A stretch of DNA of 64,000 nucleotides from CAVPGP01 sp963718065 (GCA_963718065.1 CAVQYE010000020.1:62001-126000), one strand, 5' to 3'. Counted from the first letter of the stretch, positions 9,873 through 18,991 are shown. A program made the numbers and translations. The notes: generated by a model from the sequence alone, not told the origin.

Positions 9873-10892
9873 GTGACCACTGTCCTCTTCACCTGCGCCG
9901 GTCAGCGCGTCGACATCGTGACGGCGTTCCGGAACGCCGGCGCACACGTCGTCGCGGCAGACCTGAATCCCCTCGCGCCGGCGCTCTATCACGCGGACGT
10001 CCAGGTGCTGGCGCCTCCGGTCAGCGATCCGTCATACGTGGCTTGGCTCGCCCGGCTCGTCCAGGAGCACGACGTGCGCCTGATTGTGCCGCTCACGGAC
10101 CTCGACCATCTGGTGCTGGCGCACGCGCGCGAGACGCTCAAGCCGGCGCTCGTGCTGCTGCCGGAGCCCGACGTGATCGAGGCGGTCGCCGACAAGTACA
10201 ACGCGCACGTCCGCTTCAGCGAGCTCGGCATCGACACGCCGCGCACGTGGCTCCCCGATGCGCTGCCGGACGACCTGCCGTTCCCGGTGCTCGTGAAGGC
10301 GCGAGAAGGCTTCGGCTCGCGCCACATCTACCGGGCCGACGATCGCCGCGAGCTCGAGTTCTTCCTCGACTACACGCCCGCCGAGTCGATGGTGCAGGAG
10401 TGCCTCGCGGGCGAGGAGTTCTCGATCGACGTCTTCTGCGACCTCGACGGCCGCTGCCTGAATGCGATTCCCCGGACGATGATCGAGTCCAAGGGCGGCG
10501 AATCCATCAAGGGGATGACGATCAAGGACGGGGAGCTGATCGAGCACGCGCGGCACGTCGCCGAGACGCTGCGGCTCGTCGGCCCCGCGAACATCCAGTG
10601 CTTCCGCCAGCCGGACGGACGGCTGCCGGTGACCGACATCAACCCTCGCTTCGGCGGCGGCTTCCCGCTCCCGCGCGCCGCCGGCGGGCGCTATCCCGAG
10701 CTCGCGATCGCGCTGGCCGAGGGCGAGCATCCCGAGCCGCGCCTCGGCGACTTCCGCGCGGGGATCACGATGACCCGGTTCTTCTCGCACCTGACGCTGA
10801 CTGAGACCGGCGGCGTCTACGAGCCCTACACCGAAGAGCTGCCCGAGCCCGTGGCGCCGCAACCCGCCGTGGAAGCGCCGGGGGAGGTGTGA
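9873..10892 (+). CDS. ATP-grasp ligase, carbamoyl-phosphate-synthase-like
   Basis: 339 residues. An N-terminal Rossmann-like preATP domain (TTVLFTCAGQRVDIVTAFR, residues 2-20) is followed by an ATP-grasp domain with VLVKAREGFGSRHIY (about 143-157), VQECLAGEEFSIDVF and the metal-binding PVTDINPRFGGGFPLPRAAGG (about 251-270). ATP-grasp enzymes join a carboxylate to an amine, thiol or similar group through an acyl-phosphate. Similar genes occur in surface-glycan loci, where a role in amide-type decoration of sugars is suspected. The actual substrate cannot be read from the sequence. It shares GTGTGAGG overlap with the next gene. Confidence 0.82.
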   Translation: MTTVLFTCAGQRVDIVTAFRNAGAHVVAADLNPLAPALYHADVQVLAPPVSDPSYVAWLARLVQEHDVRLIVPLTDLDHLVLAHARETLKPALVLLPEPDVIEAVADKYNAHVRFSELGIDTPRTWLPDALPDDLPFPVLVKAREGFGSRHIYRADDRRELEFFLDYTPAESMVQECLAGEEFSIDVFCDLDGRCLNAIPRTMIESKGGESIKGMTIKDGELIEHARHVAETLRLVGPANIQCFRQPDGRLPVTDINPRFGGGFPLPRAAGGRYPELAIALAEGEHPEPRLGDFRAGITMTRFFSHLTLTETGGVYEPYTEELPEPVAPQPAVEAPGEV

Positions 10893-12297
10893 GGAGCCTC
10901 TCGCGGCTCCTCACCGCGGTCGTGCTGCTCGCCGTCGCGGGCTGCTCGTCCGGTGACAAGACCGCCGGCCCGCCCGGCACGACGGCCGCCGGCACGACCG
11001 TCGAGCACCACACGGTTCCCGCGGCGAAGCCCCGCCCGCGCAACGTGCAGGTGACCGTCGTCGACGGCGACACGCATCGCGTCGTGCGCAGCGTTCGCGT
11101 CGCGATCGCCGAGCGCGTCGGGCGCACGACGGACCTCGGTGTCGCGCACGTGCCCGTGATGCGCCGTGCCGCGCTGAAGGTGACGGTCTCCAAGCCGGGG
11201 TACCTGACCCGCACGGTGCGGCTCTGGTTCCGCCAGCAGCCGAAGTCGACGGTCCGGATCTTCCAGCGCAGCCTGCAGTGGCCGCTCTACGGCGCCACGT
11301 CGAGCCGCACGCAGGCGCAGACCTCGATGCGCGTTCGGCCGCCGTTCCGCAACGTCTGGAGCCGCGGGCATCGGCAACCTGATCGAGTTTCCCGCGGTCG
11401 TCTCGGAGGGCGTCGCGTACATCGGCAACGCCAAGGGGACGATCTACGCGCTCGACATGCGCGACGGCACCCGCATCTGGACCTACGACCCGCCGGGCGG
11501 CAAGATGGCCTCGTCGCCGGCCGTCGTCGGCCGTGAGGTCGTCGTGCACGGCATGGACGGCATCGTCCGGGTGCTGGACGCGCGCACCGGCAAGCTGCGC
11601 TGGCACCGGTGGATCGGCTCGCCGGTCGAGTCGTCTCCGATCGTCCGCTACGGGCTCGACTTCTTCGGCGCCTGGAACGGCCGGGTGTACGCACTCGACC
11701 TGAAGCGCCGCAAGCTGCTCTGGACGCGGTCGTTCGGCTGCAAGATCACCTCCTCCGCGGCCGTCGCCGGCGAGCGCCTCTTCATCGGCGACTACTGCGG
11801 CCGCATCCTCTCGCTGGCACCGCGCACCGGCCGCGTGCAGTGGTCGCGCCACGTCAACGGGCGCGTCTACGGGACGCCAGCCGTCGCGGCCGGGCGCGTG
11901 TTCGTCCCCTCGTCCACCGGCGGCTCGCTGACCGCCTTCACGACGACCGGCCGCCGCCTCTGGTCGCGCGGCACCGGTGCGTACGTCTACTCGTCGCCCG
12001 CCACGTGGAGGGGACGCGTCGTCTTCGGCTCGTACAACGGGCTGATCTACTGCGTGTCGGCGAGGACCGGCGCGGACGATCTGGTCGGTGCCGGCGGGCG
12101 GCCGCGTCTCGGGCGCAGCCGTCGTGGTCGACGGCGTCGCGTACGCCGGCGCGCGACGGCGGATCACCGGCGTCGACATGCGGACCGGCCACGCGCTGGT
12201 GCGCTTCCCGCACGGTGACTACGTGCCCGTCTCGGGGAGCGGCCAGCGGCTGCTGCTGCACGGCTTCTCTCGCCTGTACGCGGTGGAGGCACGCTGA
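10889..12297 (+). CDS. PQQ-like beta-propeller lipoprotein (two frameshifts)
   Basis: GTG 10889 overlaps the ATP-grasp stop. The N-terminus is a lipoprotein signal, RLLTAVVLLAVAGCSSG, with the lipobox Cys at about residue 19, then a Thr/Pro-rich linker and a carboxypeptidase-regulatory-like beta domain (VTVVDGDTHRVVRSVRVAI). The remainder is a propeller with repeated blades of the form SSPAVVGREVVVHGMDGIVRVLDARTGKLRW. Removing single inserted bases near 11365 and 12087 gives about 468 continuous residues. It should sit outside the membrane. These propellers often act as scaffolds or ligand sensors, as in BamB; I see no enzyme motif. Confidence 0.78.
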
Positions 12298-13545
12298 GAC
12301 GTCGCTGGCTCGTCGCGGCGGCGGCCGTCGCGGTGCTGCTGCTCGCCGGGGCGTTCGCGGCCTTCGTGCTGCTGCGGAACGCCGAGCCGGGAGACGTGCG
12401 CGGCTCGTCGACCGAGGAGTTCGTCACGACCGAGGCCGTCGTCCCGCCGCCGCCTCCGCCGGGGATCGAGTGGCCGATGTACGGCTACTCGCAGGAACGG
12501 CTCCACGTCGGGCCCGGGACGATCCAGCCTCCGTTCCGGCGCCTCTGGACGTTCCGCGCCCGCCAGTTCATCGAGTTCCCGCCCGCGATCGCCTACGGCC
12601 GGCTGTACTTCGCGAACGGCGCCGGCGTCGTCTTCGCCGTCAACGCGAAGACGGGCAAGCGCGCCTGGCGCTTCGTCTCCAACCGCTGCGTCGCGGCTTC
12701 GCCGGCTGTCGATCGCCACCTCGTCTACCTCACGTTCCTGAACCATCCGCCGTGCAATCCCGAGCAGATCAAGGGCCTCGACGGCGAGCTCGTCGTGTTC
12801 CGCGCCGGTCACGGCTCGATCAAGTGGCGCCGCACGATCGGGCCCAGCGAGTCGTCACCGCTCGTCGCGGGCGGGTACGTCTACGTCGGCGACTGGACCG
12901 GCAAGGTCTCCGCCTTCGTGGCCCAGACGGGGACGCTGAAGTGGACGTTCAGGACGGGCGGCAAGGTGAAGGGTGCGCTCGCGATCTCGGGCAACCGCGC
13001 TCTTCGTCGGCTCGTACGACCACAACGTCTACGCGATCGACGCGCGGAACGGCAAGCTGCTCTGGAAGGCCGGCGCGCAGGGCCAGGTGTTCCGGCACCG
13101 CGGCACGTTCTACTCGACGCCGGCCGTCGCCTACGGGCGCGTCTACATCGGCTCGACGGACTCGAAGGTCTACTCCTTCGGGGCGGGATCGGGCCAGACG
13201 CGCTGGATCCACGACACCGGTGGCTACGTCTACTCGTCGCCGGCCGTCTGGCGGGAGCGGGTCTACATCGGCTCGTACGACAAGCGCTTCTACTGCCTCG
13301 ACGCGGCGACGGGAGACGTGATCTGGAAGTTCACGGCGAACGGGCCCATCTCGGGGTCGCCGACGATCGTCGCCGGCGTCGTCTACTTCGCGACGCTGAA
13401 GGAGAAGACGTACGCGCTCGACGCCCGCACCGGACGCGAGCTGTGGACCTTCCCGGACGGCCAGTACTCGCCCGTGGTCAGCGACGGCGAGCGGCTGTAC
13501 CTCGTCGGGCACGCGCGGGTGTACGGCCTCGCGCCTCGCAAATAG
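12294..13545 (+). CDS. Membrane-anchored PQQ-like beta-propeller protein (one frameshift)
   Basis: This is a paralogue of the preceding gene, with the same blade repeats (YSSPAVWRERVYIGSYDKRFY) and the shared WPMYGYS/WPLYGAT entry strand. The N-terminus is a basic RRRWLV followed by one membrane helix and a proline-rich spacer instead of a lipobox. The start is uncertain: CTG 12294 would overlap the previous stop as CTGA, and GTG 12333 lies inside the helix. One extra base near 12999 splits the frame; correction gives about 416 residues. The tandem pair suggests an outer-surface scaffold linked to the glycan machinery, which is inference. Confidence 0.75.
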
Positions 13546-13550
13546 GTCGG

Positions 13551-13556
13551 TAGGCT
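13551..13556 (+). promoter_or_regulatory. TAGGCT -10 box of epimerase gene
   Basis: TAGGCT, 7 nt (CCGCCGG), then ATG 13564. Confidence 0.5.
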
Positions 13557-13563
13557 CCGCCGG

Positions 13564-14490
13564 ATGCGCTACGCCGTCACCGGAGCCGCCGGCTTCATCG
13601 GCTCGCACCTGTCGGAGGCGCTCGAGTCGGCAGGGCACGAGGTCGTCGGCATCGACGCCTTCACCGACTACTACGACCCGGAGCTGAAGGAGGAGAACGC
13701 GCGGGGCCTTGCGACGCGCGGCCTCGACGTGCGCCGCGTCGACCTCGCCGCCGACGACATCGACTTCTCCGGCCTCGACGGTGTCTTCCACCTTGCCGGG
13801 CAGCCGGGTGTGCGGAGCTTCGGCGACGTCTTCCCGCTCTACCTGCGGCACAACGTCCTCGCGAGCCAGCGCGTCTTCGAGGCCGCGGCGCGCGACGGCG
13901 CACGCGTCGTCTTCGCGTCGTCCTCGTCGGTCTACGGGGAGGCGGAGCGGTATCCGACCCCGGAGGACACGCCGACGCGGCCGCTGTCGCCCTACGGGAT
14001 CACGAAGCTCGCCGCCGAGCAGCTCGCCCGCGCCTACGAGCGGAGCTTCGGGCTGGACGTCGTCGTCGTGCGCTACTTCAACGCGTTCGGACCGCGCCAG
14101 CGCCCGGACATGGCGTTCACGAGGATCGCGCTCGCGCTCGCCGAGGACGGTCCATTCGAGCTGTACGGCGACGGTGCTCAGAGCCGCGGCTGGACGTACG
14201 TCGCGGACATCGTCGACGGGACGATCCGGGCGATGCAGGGTGGCACCGGCACGTACAACATCGGCGGCGCCGTCGAGGCGTCGATGGACGAGACGATTGC
14301 GCTCTTCGAAGAGGCGTCGGGCCGCCGCCTCGACCTGCAGAGGCGTCCCGTCGTGCCGGGCGATCAGCGGCGAACGAAGGCCGACACCTCGCGGATTCGC
14401 GACGAGCTCGGCTGGCAGCCGCAGGTCGGCCTCGAGGAAGGCGTGCGGCGCCAGTGGCAATGGGCCTGGGATAGAGTCGCCGCGCGATGA
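13564..14490 (+). CDS. NAD-dependent sugar-nucleotide epimerase/dehydratase (extended SDR)
   Basis: 308 residues. NAD-binding TGAAGFIGSHLSEAL starts at residue 6, the catalytic Ser/Thr strand is FASSSSVYG (about 117-125) and the active pair is Y144/K148 in SPYGITK. YFNAFGPRQRPDMAF and the C-terminal DELGWQPQVGLEEG are typical of UDP-glucuronate or UDP-glucose 4-epimerase-like enzymes (GalE/CapI group). The TDYYDPELKEEN segment after the second strand is seen in UDP-glucuronate 4-epimerases, so that activity is the best guess. The next gene starts 4 nt before its stop. Confidence 0.82.
   Translation: MRYAVTGAAGFIGSHLSEALESAGHEVVGIDAFTDYYDPELKEENARGLATRGLDVRRVDLAADDIDFSGLDGVFHLAGQPGVRSFGDVFPLYLRHNVLASQRVFEAAARDGARVVFASSSSVYGEAERYPTPEDTPTRPLSPYGITKLAAEQLARAYERSFGLDVVVVRYFNAFGPRQRPDMAFTRIALALAEDGPFELYGDGAQSRGWTYVADIVDGTIRAMQGGTGTYNIGGAVEASMDETIALFEEASGRRLDLQRRPVVPGDQRRTKADTSRIRDELGWQPQVGLEEGVRRQWQWAWDRVAAR
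14472..14477 (+). promoter_or_regulatory. TAGAGT -10 box of Wzz-like gene
   Basis: TAGAGT, 9 nt, then ATG 14487. It lies within the 3' end of the epimerase gene, so it would be an internal operon promoter. Confidence 0.35.
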
Positions 14491-15356
14491 GCACCCCTCG
14501 CCCAACGCCTGACCTCGACGCCGAGCGCGAGGTCGATCTCGGCCGCTGGCGCACCGCGATCGCCGCTCGCTGGTGGCTGCCGGTCGCCGGGCTCGTCGCC
14601 GGCGCGATCCTCGGCATTCTCGCCTCGGTCGGCGGCGCTCAGGTCTATCGCGCGCAGGCGCTGATCTCGCTCGGGCAGCCGTTCTCGCCGACCGGCAGCG
14701 CGCCCGTGAACAGCTTCGCCACCAACCCGCGGGCGGTCTCCGAGATCGTCCGCAGCGAGTCTGCGCTGAAGCAGGCGGCCGCCGCTGCCGGGCTCCGCGT
14801 CGGCGCGCTCCGCGGCAAGGTCAGCTCCGGGCAGGTCGGCGCCGGGACGGGCAACGCGGCGCGCAACGTCCCGCTCGTCACCGTCAGCGTCCAGGGCGCG
14901 AAGCCGACGAAGGTCGAGCTGGCCGCGAACGAGCTGGCGAAGATCGTCGTCGACCGGACGACGGCGAAATACGTGGGCACCAAGATCAAGACCTTCCAGC
15001 TGACGCTGAGCTCGATCCAGGACCAGCTCAACTCGCTGAAGCCGCGGATCAACGCGCTGCAGGGCCAGGTCGACGCCTCGGGGGTTGCGCCGCTCGACAA
15101 GCTCGTGCTGCTGTCCGCGCTCGACAACGCGCAACAGCGCCGGGGGCAGCTGCTCGACCTGCAGACGGTCACGCAGCAGCAGCTGGCGCTGGCGGAGACC
15201 GTCGAGAGCGCGCAGATCATCCAGCCGGCCGCCGCCGCGAAGACGACCGCGCGCAGCCGCCGGAACTCGCTTGCGATCGGCGCTCTGATCGGTCTCATCG
15301 CCGGGCTCGTCGCGGCGATCGCGTGGGATCCGATCGCTGCCCGTCGAACGAGCTAG
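14487..15356 (+). CDS. Wzz-like polysaccharide co-polymerase
   Basis: 289 residues with one membrane helix near residues 30-52 (WWLPVAGLVAGAILGILASVGG) and a second near 262-282 (LAIGALIGLIAGLVAAIAW), separated by a 200-residue extracytoplasmic region rich in Ala, Lys and Gln with coiled-coil character (SSIQDQLNSLKPRINALQGQ). This is the Wzz/PCP layout that sets polymer chain length. No Walker motifs follow, so it lacks the fused BY-kinase. It stands next to sugar-nucleotide and GT2 genes, as expected for a Wzx/Wzy-type system. Confidence 0.72.
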   Translation: MSTPRPTPDLDAEREVDLGRWRTAIAARWWLPVAGLVAGAILGILASVGGAQVYRAQALISLGQPFSPTGSAPVNSFATNPRAVSEIVRSESALKQAAAAAGLRVGALRGKVSSGQVGAGTGNAARNVPLVTVSVQGAKPTKVELAANELAKIVVDRTTAKYVGTKIKTFQLTLSSIQDQLNSLKPRINALQGQVDASGVAPLDKLVLLSALDNAQQRRGQLLDLQTVTQQQLALAETVESAQIIQPAAAAKTTARSRRNSLAIGALIGLIAGLVAAIAWDPIAARRTS

Positions 15357-15358
15357 CC

Positions 15359-16291
15359 ATGGTTGACGGCAAGACCGTGGCGGTGGTCGTCCCGGCGCAC
15401 AACGAGGAGACCCTGCTCCCGGAGACGCTCCGCGGCATCCCCGAGTTCGTCGACCGCGTGTACGTCGTGGACGACGCCTCGACCGACGGGACGGCGCAGG
15501 TCGCGGCGGACGGTCGTGTCGAGATCCTGCGCCACGACCGCAACGAGGGCGTCGGCGCGGCGATCGTCACCGGGTACCGGCGCGCGCTGGCCGACGGGAT
15601 CGACGTCACGTGCGTGATGGCCGCGGACAACCAGATGGACCCCGCCGACCTCGAGACGCTCGTGCGCCCGGTCGCCGAGGGTCGCGTCGACTACGCGAAG
15701 GCGAACCGCCTCTACAGCGGCGAGTACTGGCGCATGATCCCGCGCACGCGGCGCTGGGGCAACGCGGTGCTCTCGTTCCTGACGAAGATCGCCTCGGGGT
15801 ACTGGCACGTCGCCGACTCGCAGACGGGCTACACCGCGATCGCGCTGCCGACGCTCCGCCAGCTCGACCTCGACCGCGTGTATCCGCGCTACGGCTTCCC
15901 GAACGACATGCTCGTGCACCTGAACGTCTGGAACGCGCGCGTGCGCGACTTTCCCTCGCGGCCGGTCTACGGCGTCGGCGAGACCTCGGGCATCCGCCTC
16001 CACTCGGTCGTCCCGCGGATCTCGTGGCTGCTGATCAAGGCGTTCTTCTGGCGGCTGCGCGAGAAGTACGTGATCCGCGACTTCCACCCGCTCGTGCTCT
16101 TCTACGCCCTCGGCATCCTGATGACCGCCGCCGGGCTCTTCCTCGGCACGATCGTCCTGGCCCTGCGCCTCGCCGGCAACGACCTGACCGTCGGCACGGT
16201 CGTGCTGGTCGCGCTGCTGCTGATCTCAGGCTCGCAGTTCGCCCTCTTCGCGATGTGGTTCGACATGGAGTCGAACAAGGACCTGCGCTGA
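15359..16291 (+). CDS. DPM1-like GT2 glycosyltransferase with C-terminal membrane helices
   Basis: 310 residues. VVVPAHNEETLLPETL (about 9-24), VDDASTDGT and MAADNQMDPAD mark the GT2 nucleotide-sugar site, and SQTGYTAI is a polyprenyl-phosphate mannosyl/glucosyl synthase signature. The last 70 residues carry two membrane helices. The family usually transfers a sugar to polyprenyl phosphate, making a lipid-linked donor for GT-C enzymes such as those at 26370 and 60710. ATG at 15359 lies 2 bp after the Wzz-like stop. Confidence 0.83.
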   Translation: MVDGKTVAVVVPAHNEETLLPETLRGIPEFVDRVYVVDDASTDGTAQVAADGRVEILRHDRNEGVGAAIVTGYRRALADGIDVTCVMAADNQMDPADLETLVRPVAEGRVDYAKANRLYSGEYWRMIPRTRRWGNAVLSFLTKIASGYWHVADSQTGYTAIALPTLRQLDLDRVYPRYGFPNDMLVHLNVWNARVRDFPSRPVYGVGETSGIRLHSVVPRISWLLIKAFFWRLREKYVIRDFHPLVLFYALGILMTAAGLFLGTIVLALRLAGNDLTVGTVVLVALLLISGSQFALFAMWFDMESNKDLR

Positions 16292-16303
16292 GGCTGCCGG
16301 TGG

Positions 16304-16362
16304 AGGTTCGCCTTCGGGCGTAAGGGCGGTGGCCCACCGCCACGCACTCCCCGGGCGAACCT
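16304..16362. terminator. Nested hairpin between convergent genes
   Basis: An outer 9-bp inverted repeat (AGGTTCGCC at 16304-16312 with GGCGAACCT at 16354-16362) encloses an inner 8-bp one (GGCGGTGG at 16325-16332 with CCACCGCC at 16334-16341). It lies between the convergent GT2 and lactonase-like genes, so it could end transcription from both sides. The rest of 16292-16486 holds no gene I can support. Confidence 0.55.
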
Positions 16363-16486
16363 AGTGCGACGGAGGCTCGATTTTCGTTGCCGTCAGCTTC
16401 GGCCAGCGATCCGCCGTCCCGATCGTTGTGTTCGAGAGGACGACCCACTCGTAGGCCACCGCGGGCCTTTTGCACTGCGGCGCGCC

Positions 16487-17104
16487 TTACATGGGGCGCG
16501 GCCGCCAGGGCTCGTGCTCGTGCGCGAGCCAGACGAGCTCGGGCTCGAGCGCGCGCACCCGCAGCTGGCCCTCGGTGTGCGGCTCGTCAAGCTCGCCGAA
16601 GCGAACGGCCACGTCGCCGCCGACGACGATCGGACGCCCGCCAGTCTCGACGACGACGACCTGCATGCCGCGTGTGTGGCCCGGCGCGGGGACAAGGCGG
16701 AGCCCGGGCAGCAGCTCGAGCTCGCCGTCGACCGGCTCGTAGCGCACGCCGGGCGCCTCGACCCACTCGCGGATCGTGTAGTCGTCCTCCGTGCGCGCGT
16801 CCTCGAGCTCCTGCCGCTGAACGTAAATCGGCCGTCCGGCGAAGAGGCGGTTGCCACCGCAGTGGTCGAAGTGCAGGTGCGTGTTGACGACGACGTCGAC
16901 GCCGGCGAGGTCGAAGGCCTGCTCGCTCAGTGGGACGAGGCGGGGGTCAAGGTCGGCCACCGCCGGGTGCAGCTCCGTCATGCCGGTGTCGACCAGTACT
17001 CGGGCGGCGGGATGGTCGATGACGTGGACGTAGACCGGCCAGCGCTCGCCCTCGACGAGCAACTCGGCCACGAGCAGCGGCGTGATCGTGGGCGGCGTTA
17101 TCAC
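16487..17104 (-). CDS. MBL-fold hydrolase, N-acyl-homoserine-lactonase-like
   Basis: About 205 residues from GTG 17104, chosen over TTG 17107 because an AGAGG site lies 7 nt before it. The metal motif is intact: THLHFDHCGGN with H76, H78, D80 and H81, preceded by LVDTGMTELHP and followed by PAPGHTRGMQVV (third His) and VVGGDVAV (bridging Asp). This is the AiiA/AttM-type lactonase subgroup of metallo-beta-lactamase proteins. Quorum-signal lactonase activity is possible but other small-molecule hydrolysis fits as well. The GC3 bias looks slightly weaker than in the glycan genes. Confidence 0.78.
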   Translation of the reverse strand: MITPPTITPLLVAELLVEGERWPVYVHVIDHPAARVLVDTGMTELHPAVADLDPRLVPLSEQAFDLAGVDVVVNTHLHFDHCGGNRLFAGRPIYVQRQELEDARTEDDYTIREWVEAPGVRYEPVDGELELLPGLRLVPAPGHTRGMQVVVVETGGRPIVVGGDVAVRFGELDEPHTEGQLRVRALEPELVWLAHEHEPWRPRPM

Positions 17105-17158
17105 CAATCAACCTCTTACCTACGGTACGACTCCCGCCGCGAGGCGAAGTCATCGTTC

Positions 17159-17482
17159 TCATTTCAGAAGGCGTTCGTGCGCAATCAGCCCGTCCGAGAT
17201 TCGGTAGATGGCAATGTGACGCTCCGGTTGAGGCGTCCGCCCGGCCACCTCCTCCTCCTGAACGACGTAAGACCCGACCGCGAACCCCCCGAGCTTCCGG
17301 ACGCTGAGGCTCGGGAACTGCTCGAACATCAGCTCGTAACGAGCGTGAATGGCGTCCCGCCCGGCAGCGAGCACGACGCCGTCGCTGTCCTCGATTCGCG
17401 CGTCGTCGGTGTAGCAGCTGACGAACGAATCGATGTCACGGGCGCTCAGCGCCACGAGTACAGCGTCCGTCACACCGGCCAC
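17159..17482 (-). CDS. SnoaL/NTF2-like small protein
   Basis: 107 residues from GTG 17482, 17 bp after the hydrolase stop. ALSARDIDSFVSCYTDDARIEDSDG (about 9-33) and AIHARYELMFEQFPSL are the usual pattern of SnoaL-like or DUF4440-like cone-shaped folds, which bind or convert small hydrophobic molecules. Start choice is uncertain because no better start codon is in frame before it. The same-strand hydrolase upstream implies one transcript. Confidence 0.68.
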   Translation of the reverse strand: MAGVTDAVLVALSARDIDSFVSCYTDDARIEDSDGVVLAAGRDAIHARYELMFEQFPSLSVRKLGGFAVGSYVVQEEEVAGRTPQPERHIAIYRISDGLIAHERLLK

Positions 17483-17499
17483 CGAGAGATCATCGAGGT

Positions 17500-18858
17500 T
17501 CAGTCGGTCAATGGGAACGGCGGCACGACGACCGCTCCTTCGCAGCGGGTTGTGTCGAGGCCAACGGCTGTGCCGCGGTCGACCAAGTCGGCCATCATCT
17601 CGTCGACGCAGCCGCCGATGCCGAACGAGTGACCCACGTGTGGGAAGACCACGGTGCTGCTGTCGGGGAAATGCTGCTTGAGGTTGGCGAGGTTCGTGAG
17701 CGGATCCTGCGGGTCGGCGCCGCCCACGAATGCGAGCACCGGCACACGGCTGGACGTGGGAAGCCGCCAGAGCGAGCCGGGCTCGGCGCGCTTCGGGACG
17801 GAGTTGCAGCGGTGGCGGAACGCCGCGATCCTCGCGGCCGTGTAGCTGTCGAAGTCGGTGCCCCACGGTCCCGCCGCATCGAGTCCGGTCCAGGGCTCGT
17901 TGCACCAGATCGACTTGGCCATGAGGTTCAGCGTGACGCCGAGATCTCCCGAGTCCGCGTCGTCGAGGGGCCCGTAGTCGCCCTTCGCGGCGCGGCTGAC
18001 GACGAGCGGGATGGAGACCGCCTTCGTGCCGTCGAGCAGCATCACGTGGACGACGGAGGCGAGCTCGTCCCCGGTCGTGCCGTGCACCGGGTGAGCGTTC
18101 CACGCCTTCACGAGCTCGCCGAATTGACGCTCCCAGCCTGGGAATGTCTGCCGGCAGTCGGGATCCGAGGCGCAGAGCTTCGCGAGTTGGTCGAGGGCGC
18201 GCTGGGCGTTGACGGCGTAGCGGTCGAAGAAGGGGACGTCGATCGCGGTTCCGCCCGCGAGCATGAGCGTGTGCACCGAGCGCGGATGGAGCTTGAGGTA
18301 GATCTGCGCCGCCGTGGCCCCGTAGGAGCTGCCGATCACGTCGAGCTGCCGGTAGCCGAGCGCTGCCCGCACTGCGTCGAGGTCGTCCATCGCCATCCGC
18401 GTCCCGTACTGCGTCACGTCGGCGTCGTGCCGTTTCGATCGCCCGGTCCCGCGCTGGTCGACGAGCAGGATGTCGTGCTTCAAGCCCAGCAGCGTCAACT
18501 GCCGGCTCCGGTCAGCCGCGGTATCCGTGGCGGCGCCCCCCGGCCCGCCCTCGATGTACGCGACGGCGTCTTTTGAGACCGGCTTCGAGAACGCGGGCAG
18601 GACGACGACGTGAAGGCCGATCGTGTGCCCGTTCGGCTTTGTGCGGTCCTCCGGGACGACGAAGGTGCCGCAGCGGGCGTTTATCCCCTCCACCACGCAC
18701 GGCTCTGGCGGCCACCCGTACCGCGCCTGGCCCGAAAGGAACGCCCGGTCGATGCCGACGCCGATGCCGGCGGCGGCCACCAGGCCGACCAGAAACCACA
18801 CGACCCGCCGGCGCGGCCAGTGAAGGCGATGCGACGCCAGGTCCGCGCCAGTAGCCAT
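17500..18858 (-). CDS. Exported or membrane-anchored alpha/beta-hydrolase, TAP-like peptidase family
   Basis: 452 residues. ATG 18858 is preceded by a strong GGAGG site 7 nt upstream. An N-terminal membrane helix (VVWFLVGLVAAAGIGVGI, about 19-36) is followed by an alpha/beta-hydrolase domain with IEGGPGGAAT (oxyanion), LVDQRGTGRS, nucleophile elbow GSSYG, an Asp in FVGGADPQDP and a His in PHVGHSFG. The C-terminal TAP-like region matches tripeptidyl aminopeptidases of Actinomycetota. It probably cleaves peptides or esters outside the membrane. Confidence 0.82.
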   Translation of the reverse strand: MATGADLASHRLHWPRRRVVWFLVGLVAAAGIGVGIDRAFLSGQARYGWPPEPCVVEGINARCGTFVVPEDRTKPNGHTIGLHVVVLPAFSKPVSKDAVAYIEGGPGGAATDTAADRSRQLTLLGLKHDILLVDQRGTGRSKRHDADVTQYGTRMAMDDLDAVRAALGYRQLDVIGSSYGATAAQIYLKLHPRSVHTLMLAGGTAIDVPFFDRYAVNAQRALDQLAKLCASDPDCRQTFPGWERQFGELVKAWNAHPVHGTTGDELASVVHVMLLDGTKAVSIPLVVSRAAKGDYGPLDDADSGDLGVTLNLMAKSIWCNEPWTGLDAAGPWGTDFDSYTAARIAAFRHRCNSVPKRAEPGSLWRLPTSSRVPVLAFVGGADPQDPLTNLANLKQHFPDSSTVVFPHVGHSFGIGGCVDEMMADLVDRGTAVGLDTTRCEGAVVVPPFPLTD

Positions 18859-18912
18859 GAGCGAACCTCCGCCCGGCCACATCCCTCGACTCGCGCGAGG
18901 CAGCATCCGGGG

Positions 18913-18991
18913 ATCCGCGGATTCCGCGCAACGGACCGATCCTTAGCCGATGTGCCGTCGCCGGCACTCTCGAGCGGGCATGATCCGCTCG
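18913..18991. promoter_or_regulatory. Two palindromes in a divergent gene spacer
   Basis: The 258-bp spacer between the divergent hydrolase and cupin genes holds a perfect 10-bp palindrome ATCCGCGGAT (18913-18922) and a 7-bp inverted repeat CGAGCGG/CCGCTCG with a 7-nt loop (18971-18991). They could be operators; no regulator gene is adjacent. Nothing else was seen in the spacer. Confidence 0.3.

Noticed and set aside
16364..17632. 422-residue forward ORF
   Set aside because: It is antisense to the lactonase-like gene, whose HxHxDH motif is intact, and has no recognisable motif.
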